Shown: piece after piece, positions 56,019-64,000 of the stretch
How the letters are laid out: every line of letters starts with the position of its first letter
Numbering within the stretch: position 1 is the stretch's first letter
From: an uncultured Candidatus Saccharibacteria bacterium
Lineage (GTDB): Bacteria; Patescibacteriota; Saccharimonadia; Saccharimonadales; Saccharimonadaceae
Assembly (NCBI GenBank): GCA_946538495.1
Contig: CAMNGP010000001.1
Location: 57,156-121,155, forward strand
DNA: 64,000 nucleotides
Direction of reading: 5' to 3'
Notes under the pieces: generated by a model
Seen by the model: only the letters and a program-made list of their open reading frames with translations
Told to the model about the DNA's origin: nothing
Database searches by the model: none
Program-made: the position numbers and the translations under genes

Positions 56019-57422
56019 CTACCACTGAAGTGTAGAAGTAACGGGGCGAGCAACACAACGAACAGAATGACCATATTCACGGTCGTCGAAGGCGGTAGGA
56101 TTAGCAAGGTTGTCCATATTAAAAGCGGCGCTGAATGATGTGGCCTCGTCTTCTATGACGGAGGATTCTGCGACGGGAGACCAGAAATAACCACTCGAGC
56201 CAAACACCGAGAAGGAACCACTCCAATCGCCAGTAGGGGCAAAATAGGCAGGCGAGCCAGTAATGGCGGAAATATCACTGAATTCATGACTATTATTATC
56301 GTATCCATATTCTCTCCATAATGAAAAGAAAGTATCTTCGCCGATGCCCGCCCGTGGTAAAGTCCAGCCAGATGGGCAGATAGATTGGTCTACTAAGGCT
56401 GTAGTAGTATACGCCGAGGAGCTATTCATTGCCACCGCTGCTGTCCAGTTATAGTAATTACCTAAATGATAGTGTGAATTGCCGGATGATACTGGGGTAG
56501 AATCATTCGCAATGCCACTCCAATATAAAGTACCTGGGTCATAAGACTCTGGAGCAGCAATAGAGCCATTCCAGGTGGTGGTTGTATATGTAGAAGTACT
56601 CGGAGTCCAATTGGCTGAAATATCGGTATCTTGCGGAGTGTAGGTTCTAGTAGAATCTATATCATGATCTAGATTTTGGGTCATCCAAAGGTTCCCATCA
56701 GCAAGTCTAGCTACGGTATATGTTTTGTCGTCCCTACTGTCTATGGCGGTAATTTCAGAACCGGCGGTAACGGAGCCTCCCCAAGTAGCAACGTCTTGCA
56801 TGTAATAAGTTGGATCAGGAGCAGCATTACTAGTTACCGTAAAATTAATCACATTATTATATTCACCAGAAGGTTGGGTATTAGAAGCTTTAGCACCGAT
56901 TTTAAATTGGAAGGAGGTAGTACCATTAGTATTAGATTCTTTTAAGGTCTTACCAGCTTCTGCTGTGTAGATTGGTAAACCTGAATAGTTAGCCCAAGTA
57001 TTACCATTATCAGAAATAGTATAGCCCCAAGTATTATCATTAGTTATATCAGCTAGGCTTGCATTAGTAGCTAGACTAGTAAAGGTACTACCAGTATTAC
57101 TTTTATGGTTTAGACTAGTATTACTAAAGGAAGGATTAGAATGGGTATTATCTCCTACCGTAGCAGTAACTACATAGCCAGTACTATTGTTGGAGGTAGC
57201 GGATACCGTGATAATGTTACTATCTGCTACAGTACCAGGAACTAGATTATTTATCCTAAGATCGGCAGAGGAGAGTGTAAGAATAATAGAAGAGTTAAAG
57301 GTAAATGAGACTGGGATGTCTTGTTGGTAGGTGAGGGCGGAGGTGGAGGGAACATTTGCCGCCGCAGACAACAAAAACAATCCTATTGCCGTGAATTTTA
57401 AAAATGTTTTCTTTTTATACAT
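56019..57422 (-). CDS. Fib_succ_major (TIGR02145-like) surface protein, paralogue of 30089-31534
   Basis: Near-identical blocks LTYQQDIPVSFTFNSS, TYTVARLADGNLWMTQNLDHDIDST, SVRCVARPVTSTLQW. Confidence 0.8.
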   Translation of the reverse strand: MYKKKTFLKFTAIGLFLLSAAANVPSTSALTYQQDIPVSFTFNSSIILTLSSADLRINNLVPGTVADSNIITVSATSNNSTGYVVTATVGDNTHSNPSFSNTSLNHKSNTGSTFTSLATNASLADITNDNTWGYTISDNGNTWANYSGLPIYTAEAGKTLKESNTNGTTSFQFKIGAKASNTQPSGEYNNVINFTVTSNAAPDPTYYMQDVATWGGSVTAGSEITAIDSRDDKTYTVARLADGNLWMTQNLDHDIDSTRTYTPQDTDISANWTPSTSTYTTTTWNGSIAAPESYDPGTLYWSGIANDSTPVSSGNSHYHLGNYYNWTAAVAMNSSSAYTTTALVDQSICPSGWTLPRAGIGEDTFFSLWREYGYDNNSHEFSDISAITGSPAYFAPTGDWSGSFSVFGSSGYFWSPVAESSVIEDEATSFSAAFNMDNLANPTAFDDREYGHSVRCVARPVTSTLQW

Positions 57423-57509
57423 GTATTTCCTTTATGTTTATATTTTACCGCCCTTAGCCCCACGTAGTCAAGAGTTTATTTTTATATCTTTTCATGTTAT
57501 ATTATTATC

Positions 57510-58442
57510 ATGAATGCGGTGGGCATTGCTGAAATAGAATACATCAAAAAACGCATTAGATTGTGCGATTATCTATGTGTTGCCCAGCTTTTTTTGCAAG
57601 ATAATTTTTTATTAGAACGTCCACTTGAATTTAACGACATCAAACCAAGACTGCTTGGGCATTGGGGGACTTGCTACGGCATTAACGTGGTATACGCAAA
57701 TCTTAAAAATGCATTCGGTAAAGATTCTAATTTCAGTTTCATTCTAGGGCCAGGACATGGTTTTCCGGCGCTTAATGCGAACCTTTGGCTTGACGGTGAT
57801 TTAGAGAAGATCGACAAAAAGGCGACGCGTGATTATGCTGGATTAAAATATCTTTGCAGGTCTTTTTCTTGGCCTGATGGATTCCCAAGCCATGCCAGCC
57901 CGATAACTCCCGGAGTAATCACCGAGGGCGGTGAGCTGGGTTACGCCCTAGCAAATGCCTACGGGATGAGCTTGGGGCATCCAGAAAAGACTATTGCCGT
58001 GTTGATTGGTGACGGGGAACTAGAGACCGCAACCGCCATCGATTCGTTAAACTTGCACAACTTGTTGACTGGTTCGAACAACGGAAAGGTTTTACCTTTC
58101 CTACATCTAAATGGATATAAGATTTCGGCGCCGTCAATTTATGCTCGTAAATCGCAAAGAGAATTAAATGAGTTAATTCGTGGTTTTGGTTTTGCGTCAA
58201 TTTGGCTAGATGATAACAATCCAGAGGAATTCCAGGAAGCGCTAAATACCAACGAGAAAGCCCCCTTCTATATTCTAAAAACCGAAAAAGGCTTTGGCGG
58301 CCCCAATCGTCACCAAGACGCGCACCAAATTCCGCTCAAGAATGCTAGGACCGACATCAACGAGCTGGCTGTATTGGAAGAGTGGCTAAAATCCTATAAA
58401 ATTGACAAATTATTCAGCCGCGAGGAAGGAGTACTGATATGA
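57510..58442 (+). CDS. Phosphoketolase, N-terminal part (split)
   Basis: LCVAQLFLQDNFLLERPLEFNDIKPRLLGHWGTCYGIN; GPGHGFPALNANLWL; LIGDGELETA. Confidence 0.9.
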   Translation: MNAVGIAEIEYIKKRIRLCDYLCVAQLFLQDNFLLERPLEFNDIKPRLLGHWGTCYGINVVYANLKNAFGKDSNFSFILGPGHGFPALNANLWLDGDLEKIDKKATRDYAGLKYLCRSFSWPDGFPSHASPITPGVITEGGELGYALANAYGMSLGHPEKTIAVLIGDGELETATAIDSLNLHNLLTGSNNGKVLPFLHLNGYKISAPSIYARKSQRELNELIRGFGFASIWLDDNNPEEFQEALNTNEKAPFYILKTEKGFGGPNRHQDAHQIPLKNARTDINELAVLEEWLKSYKIDKLFSREEGVLI

Positions 58443-59587
58443 CTGAACAATACTCGTCCGCCAAAAAAATTGGCGAACTCCTAACAGCAGAATTCGAAAA
58501 GGATCCGCATTTTTATTTCTTCTCGCCGGACGAAACAACCTCAAATAAATTTGATCAGATTTTTGATGTAGAGAAGCGCGCGTGGGGCACTTTACCACAG
58601 AAAACCTGGGATTTGCCAGAATCAGAGAATGGGCGCATCGTAGAAATGCTTTCGGAGAATGTATTGTTTAGTACAATGACTGGCCACCTTGCAAATGGCG
58701 AGCGGGCCATGATGGGGAGCTATGAAGCGTTCTTTCCAATTATCACATCCCAACTGCTTCAACAGATGAAATTCATAAAACAATCAAAGGCCGTATCTTG
58801 GCGTCAGCCGTTGCCGGCCGTAAATCTATTGTCTACTTCTACATGCTGGCGACAAGACCATAATGGTTTTACACATCAATCACCGGCTTTGATTTCGCAG
58901 CTTTTGACCGTGCCATCTAACTTGGCGAACTGTTTCTTTCCATTCGATGATGTAGATGCAGAATCTATGTATAATTATATGATTAATTCAACGAATGTTG
59001 TGAATCTTACAACATTTGATAAAAATGAACGGCCGAGATATTTTGACTTTGAGCAAGCCAGCAGAATTCGTGAAGACGGCGGAGCGCTAATTCTTGATTC
59101 TTATTCAAGTGAGAGCCCAGATTTTGTAATGGTTGCATGCGGTGACATCGTCGGTCACGAAACGATTGAAGCGATTAAAATTTTGAATAAGGATTTGCCG
59201 GAAATAAGGCTGAGATTCGTATATATCAATACGCTTTCTTATCGTGGTATAGGCACTACAGAGAACAAGTTAACTCGCGAGAAGTTCAATGAAATATTCA
59301 CTAGCAACAAGCCTATCTTGGCAAATTTTCATGGTTATCCTGAGACTCTAGAAAACATTCTAGAGAATTACACTGCACGAAGTCGCTTAAGAGTGCATGG
59401 CTTTAACGAAGAAGGCTCTACCACTACGCCATTTGAAATGCTTCGCAAAAACATGGCATCGCGTTACGACCTAGCAATCGATATTGCAATGGTTGCCAAG
59501 CGCAATGATTTAGCAACAAAATATGAGGATATTCTAGCGCAGAATCATTCGCATGCTACCCAATTTGGCGTAGATTTGATAAAATAG
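58439..59587 (+). CDS. Phosphoketolase, C-terminal part (split)
   Basis: FFSPDETTSNKFDQIF; MGSYEAFFPI; TCWRQDHNGFTHQSPALIS; 4-nt ATGA overlap with upstream ORF. Confidence 0.9.
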   Translation: MTEQYSSAKKIGELLTAEFEKDPHFYFFSPDETTSNKFDQIFDVEKRAWGTLPQKTWDLPESENGRIVEMLSENVLFSTMTGHLANGERAMMGSYEAFFPIITSQLLQQMKFIKQSKAVSWRQPLPAVNLLSTSTCWRQDHNGFTHQSPALISQLLTVPSNLANCFFPFDDVDAESMYNYMINSTNVVNLTTFDKNERPRYFDFEQASRIREDGGALILDSYSSESPDFVMVACGDIVGHETIEAIKILNKDLPEIRLRFVYINTLSYRGIGTTENKLTREKFNEIFTSNKPILANFHGYPETLENILENYTARSRLRVHGFNEEGSTTTPFEMLRKNMASRYDLAIDIAMVAKRNDLATKYEDILAQNHSHATQFGVDLIK

Positions 59588-59594
59588 TTGCGTT

Positions 59595-60275
59595 ATGGAA
59601 TTATTTATTTTAATTATTACATTATTAATTTTGGCAGAAACGAGTTTTTTAACTGTCAAAAAGTACCAGCCCACTAGAAATGGGGCAAGAAAAATCTATG
59701 TAGACACATCGGTGTTAATCGACGGTCGTATACTAAATATTGCCAGGACTGGTTTTATTGACGGTGATTTGATTGTGCTAAAGAGCGTACTTCGCGAGTT
59801 GCAACTTCTGGCCGACGGTAAAGATTCGGAAAAGCGCACCCGAGCCAGAATGGGGCTAAGCAATGTTGCGGAGCTAGAGAGAGTGGTTGAGATTAACACA
59901 GAAATATTTGATGACGGAGAAGGTAATAAAAAAGTTGATGAACAATTATTGAAGCTGGCGAAGGCCAACAATGGCGCGATTCTTACGCTTGATTATAATT
60001 TAATAAAAGTTGCTGAGGCTGAAAAAACAAAAGTGTTAAATATTAATGATTTAGCCTTGGCGGTGCGAACAGAGTTTTTGCCTGGTGAAAAGATTGAGCT
60101 TAAGATTACTGAAAAAGGCTCTAACCGTGGACAAGGGATTGGTTATTTGCCAAATGGTACAATGGTAGTGGTTGAAAAAGCGGCAAACAAAATTGGCAAG
60201 ACCATCATCGTAGAGTTCGTGAGATTTCACGAAACTTCAGCTGGTAAAATGATCTTTGCCAAAATTGCGCGCTAA
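59595..60275 (+). CDS. PIN/TRAM-domain protein (YacL-like)
   Basis: IYVDTSVLIDGRILNIARTGFIDG; AILTLDYNLIKVAE; C-terminal TRAM-like GQGIGYLPNGTMVVVE. Confidence 0.9.
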   Translation: MELFILIITLLILAETSFLTVKKYQPTRNGARKIYVDTSVLIDGRILNIARTGFIDGDLIVLKSVLRELQLLADGKDSEKRTRARMGLSNVAELERVVEINTEIFDDGEGNKKVDEQLLKLAKANNGAILTLDYNLIKVAEAEKTKVLNINDLALAVRTEFLPGEKIELKITEKGSNRGQGIGYLPNGTMVVVEKAANKIGKTIIVEFVRFHETSAGKMIFAKIAR

Positions 60276-62986
60276 TCTTTTTTGTCTTTATCCGTATCTG
60301 TGCCTGGGGCAGGCGCTACTGGCGTTAAGGTTAGTTCGCTAGTGGCGGTGTAGCCAGCATCATCAGAGATCATAAGTTTGACGGATGTTTCGGTGCCCTT
60401 TAGCGTATAACCATTAATGCTGCCATCTCCGCCTAAGGAAATACCGCTTTGTTCTACGCCATTGATATACAGGGTGTAGCCCTTGATACCGTAGGTGCCA
60501 CGACGAATTGTCGCAATAATTTTGTTGCCGCTAACGGATAAGGATAGTTTTGGCGGATCGTAGTCGCAGGTATCTTTGGTGTCGCGGTTGTATGGCTCTG
60601 GAACGTTGTAGACTTCGTTGCCCGTCATCGGATCGGTAACTTTAGTAACTTCAATCTCAATCTTGAACGATTCGTCGGTACAGTCAGAAGCTAGCAGATG
60701 ATTGTATCTGTTAAAAGTGAGGGTTTCCTTAGAGATGCCAGAGTTTTTAGAAGCATTAAACCAGCTCGGCCAAATGTCCGAGCGACCATTAACCGTAAGG
60801 GTTTGGATGCCAGCAGGGCGGGCAGGCTGATCGCCAGAATGCCAACGGCCATCGGGTTCGTAAACTTCTTTATGAACGCGTTCCATATAGTGGCCAACAG
60901 TATAACGTACGATATCGTTGGAGTTTGACGCGAGGCCAGAACCATCGTGATTGCCATTCCAAACAAACGTAGATAAGGCAGTAGAGAAGCTCTCGATCAA
61001 TGAGTCCTTTGTGACTGCAGAGTTAGCCGTGGTAGTGGTACCGGTTTTGGTACCAGTCCAAACGCCAGGCACCACGAAGCCATCGTTATTAAACCAACGA
61101 GCAGAACGATCACTTAGGATACTTGAAATCATGTAAGCAACTTGGTCGTCTACGACGCGTTCACCTTCAGAATCCTCCCAACTTTCAATAGTTTCACCAG
61201 AAGAATTCTTGACTTCTAGAATGTAAGAGAGGTCTTTATAGGTGCCGCCACGGGCAATTGAGGCATAGGCATTGGCATGTTCTACCATACGCACATTACA
61301 TCCAGAGCCAATTGCAATAGATAGGCCATAACCTTCTCGTCCCTCACAATAAGTTTTGTCACCTAGTGCGTGTGCAACTTCTAGGGAATTATCTATACCA
61401 TTAATATATAGAGCCTTAACCGCAGCAATATTGAGGGAGTGACCGAGCGAGAAGCGGATGGTTACGTTTCCGTAGAATGTATTTGTCGCGTTAGTCATTG
61501 TGCAGCCACGGGATGCACCAGCACAATAGATTCTATCGATATTTTCGTCTTTCAGGATTGAGCCTGGACCGTAGTTTATGCCTTCGCGCTGCATAAAGAG
61601 CGGGGCATAGTCAAGAATCGGCTTAATCGAAGAACCTGGCTCGATTAATGAATCAGTAGTAACATTCAATTCGCCATATTCTGAATTAAAGAAATCTACC
61701 GAGCCAACCATAGCTACAACTTGCGAGGTTTCGACATCTACTGATACCAATGCGATGTTGTCGCTTCTGTTTTTGTAGGTATGGCTAACACCGACTGCCA
61801 CAGCGTCTTCAGCAATCTTTTGAGCGCGGTAATCGAGCGTGGTTTTAATAGTCCAACCACCAGCACGCAAGGTTTGGATGCCGTATTTTTCTTCGAGCTG
61901 AGAACGTACTTCTAGGACAAAATGTGGCGCTAACATATCTGCGTACTGATTAGCTTCTGGTCTAATGGTGTCAAGAATTGCTACCTCCTTAGCCTCCTTA
62001 GCTTCGTCTGCACTAATATAGCCCATTGAAACCATATCATCTAACACCTTGTGCTGACGTTCGATCAACATTTCGTTACCATATATATTATATGGATTCA
62101 AGACGCCTGGGTTATTTGGAATAGCAGCAAGCAGTGCAGCTTCAGCTAGAGTTAGATCTTTGGCTGATTTGCCAAAATAGGTTTGAGCGGCAGACTCTAC
62201 ACCATTACGACGACCGCCATAAGGCGATTGGTTGAGATACATGGTGAGAATTTGATCTTTTGAATACATGCGCTCAAGCTCAATCGCTAGAATTAGCTCT
62301 TTCACCTTACGCGTTAAACCACCACGGTTTTCGCTTTGAGCTTCGTCAGAGAAATAAACTTGTTTAATCAGCTGCTGAGTGAGGGTAGAACCACCCTGGA
62401 CGCCTTTACCAGTCAAGGTTGAAAGCGTAGCACGAATTAATGCACCGAAGTCTACACCCATGTGGTTATAGAAATTCTTGTCCTCAATAGCAATAGTAGC
62501 CTGGCGCATATAATCTGAGATTTCGTCGTCTTTTACCACTAGGCGATAATCCTCTGTGCCGGTATCCTTCCATAGTACGACGCCGTTACGGTCTAGGTAG
62601 GTATTAACGGTTTCGGAGATAGTCATTTCGTCGAGGCGAATTTCGTCAAGATCCTTTTTGTAATATAGGAAGAGGCCGCCAATAAATATTATTAAAATCA
62701 AAGTACATGCGGCGATGAATTTAAGAATAGCTTTTTGGCCACGCCAAGAAAACCACCACTTAAACACACGCTTAGGGTGCAAACGCGCGAAAAAGCGCTT
62801 AACTGGCTCTTTTGGCAGTTTTGCTAATTCTTCCGCACGTTTTCTTGAGTTGGCTTCCTTTCGTTCACGATGATTGTAGGCCAAACTCGAATACAAATTC
62901 ATATTCTTTTTAGATGATTTTTGGGACTTTTTTGCCGCTTTCTTAGATTTTGACGGCAAAATCACCACACTCTTTTTCTTTGCCAT
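60272..62986 (-). CDS. Class A penicillin-binding protein (transglycosylase/transpeptidase)
   Basis: AIEDKNFYNHMGVDF; GGSTLTQQLIKQ; EPGSSIKPI; KTGTTTT. Confidence 0.95.
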   Translation of the reverse strand: MAKKKSVVILPSKSKKAAKKSQKSSKKNMNLYSSLAYNHRERKEANSRKRAEELAKLPKEPVKRFFARLHPKRVFKWWFSWRGQKAILKFIAACTLILIIFIGGLFLYYKKDLDEIRLDEMTISETVNTYLDRNGVVLWKDTGTEDYRLVVKDDEISDYMRQATIAIEDKNFYNHMGVDFGALIRATLSTLTGKGVQGGSTLTQQLIKQVYFSDEAQSENRGGLTRKVKELILAIELERMYSKDQILTMYLNQSPYGGRRNGVESAAQTYFGKSAKDLTLAEAALLAAIPNNPGVLNPYNIYGNEMLIERQHKVLDDMVSMGYISADEAKEAKEVAILDTIRPEANQYADMLAPHFVLEVRSQLEEKYGIQTLRAGGWTIKTTLDYRAQKIAEDAVAVGVSHTYKNRSDNIALVSVDVETSQVVAMVGSVDFFNSEYGELNVTTDSLIEPGSSIKPILDYAPLFMQREGINYGPGSILKDENIDRIYCAGASRGCTMTNATNTFYGNVTIRFSLGHSLNIAAVKALYINGIDNSLEVAHALGDKTYCEGREGYGLSIAIGSGCNVRMVEHANAYASIARGGTYKDLSYILEVKNSSGETIESWEDSEGERVVDDQVAYMISSILSDRSARWFNNDGFVVPGVWTGTKTGTTTTANSAVTKDSLIESFSTALSTFVWNGNHDGSGLASNSNDIVRYTVGHYMERVHKEVYEPDGRWHSGDQPARPAGIQTLTVNGRSDIWPSWFNASKNSGISKETLTFNRYNHLLASDCTDESFKIEIEVTKVTDPMTGNEVYNVPEPYNRDTKDTCDYDPPKLSLSVSGNKIIATIRRGTYGIKGYTLYINGVEQSGISLGGDGSINGYTLKGTETSVKLMISDDAGYTATSELTLTPVAPAPGTDTDKDKKD

Positions 62987-63070
62987 ATATTTATTATAGC
63001 ATTAATGTTTTAGAAATGGATAATTTTGTATTATTTTGTGGTTTTGTTTGTGTGTTACAATAATATACAT

Positions 63071-64000
63071 ATGAGACGTTTTAAGTTTAAGTCTGTTGTG
63101 CAGCTAGCAAATATTAAACTATCGGTAAAATCGGCCGCGATTGTACTAGCTAGTTCAACTTTAATTTCGGCTTTGCTTGGATTATTTAGGGATCGCTTAC
63201 TAAATTCGTATTATCTTGGCACTTATCCTACTGGCATAGACGCCTACACGGCTGCTTTTACTATTCCGGATTTTATGTTTTTTATTTTGACTTCGGGCGC
63301 ATTAGCAGTTTCATTTATTCCGGTCTTTAATCAAAGGCTAATTTCTGGTAACAAAAAATCTGCTTGGGAGTTATCGTCAAGTTTACTGAATCTACTAGCT
63401 ATCCTGACGCTAATTACTAGCGTATTGATTATGATTTTTGCCGATCCTTTGATTCGCTATATCGTTAGCCCTGGCCTTGATGAGTCTGGCATGATTTTAG
63501 CAATTAATATGACTCGTGTGATTGCAATCAATCCGTTTTTGTTTTCGATTGCAACGGTCTTAACTTCTATACAGCAGGCCGTTGGCCGCTTTATCTTTTA
63601 TTCTTTTGCTCCAGCAATCTATAATGTTGGCATCATCATCGGCATTACGTGCTTTACGGACGGGATCAATATCTTTGGCTTACAGATTTTTGAAGGTGGT
63701 ATTATGGGGGTGGCGCTTGGCGTAATCCTAGGCGCCGTAATGCAATTAATTGTTTCTTTAATCGGATTGTTTGGCCTTGGCATGGATTATGAGTTTAAGA
63801 TTTATTGGCGAAATCAAGGATTCCGTTCAATCTTGAAACTTTTACCAGCAAGGTCCTTGGACCAGGGAATCGATTACATTAACGGTATCGTTAACACTAA
63901 CCTCTCCTCACGGATGGGGGCGGGAGCAGTACGTTCTTTTAATCAGGCTTCGTCTCTACATCAAATGCCAGTCAATCTAATCGGTGTTGCTATTTCTACG
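63071..64000 (+). CDS. murJ: MurJ-like lipid II flippase (partial, runs off window)
   Basis: Own translation MRRFKFKSVVQLANIKLSVKSAAIVLASSTLISALLGLFRDRLLNSYYLG..ALAVSFIPVF; absent from supplied ORF track because truncated. Confidence 0.88.
   Translation, partial: MRRFKFKSVVQLANIKLSVKSAAIVLASSTLISALLGLFRDRLLNSYYLGTYPTGIDAYTAAFTIPDFMFFILTSGALAVSFIPVFNQRLISGNKKSAWELSSSLLNLLAILTLITSVLIMIFADPLIRYIVSPGLDESGMILAINMTRVIAINPFLFSIATVLTSIQQAVGRFIFYSFAPAIYNVGIIIGITCFTDGINIFGLQIFEGGIMGVALGVILGAVMQLIVSLIGLFGLGMDYEFKIYWRNQGFRSILKLLPARSLDQGIDYINGIVNTNLSSRMGAGAVRSFNQASSLHQMPVNLIGVAIST

Overview
The window reads as an ordinary chromosomal segment from a small-genome bacterium, most likely Candidatus Saccharibacteria/Patescibacteria (inferred from gene content and Fib_succ_major-type surface proteins; standard code with TGA used as stop). 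Core genes include recG, rsmD, tig, rpsL-rpsG, gap, rpiB, rpe-like, eno, uvrC, secG, tsf-rpsB, rpmE, frr, uppS, rseP, proS, greA, lysS, uvrB, a split phosphoketolase, a class A PBP and murJ (partial). There are two tRNA-Leu genes. A defence/restriction island spans about 10.0-20.1 kb (Mrr, XRE+ImmA/IrrE, HNH, two MTase-fold ORFs, a HEPN-like ORF, a GIY-YIG+SF2 helicase and a GIY-YIG+DUF2075 protein). I saw no rRNA, transposase or CRISPR array. The most interesting signals are these. (1) Two leader RNAs of about 200 nt share one architecture but almost no sequence: a 17-bp stem starting at the predicted +1, plus a 14-bp loop-to-downstream pseudoknot helix ending in a U-run. One lies upstream of the restriction-modification operon and one upstream of a Fib_succ_major surface protein. 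(2) A family of palindromic elements with a conserved core and variable arms includes apparent in-frame insertions inside both uvrB and uvrC. (3) TATAAT-N6-ATG occurs with exact spacing at about 16 genes, indicating widespread leaderless transcription, including a divergent pair that shares a palindromic -10. (4) A hairpin-rich intergenic region near 22.2 kb looks like a small RNA with its own promoter and terminator. All pairings and family calls were made by eye; no searches or folding were run.
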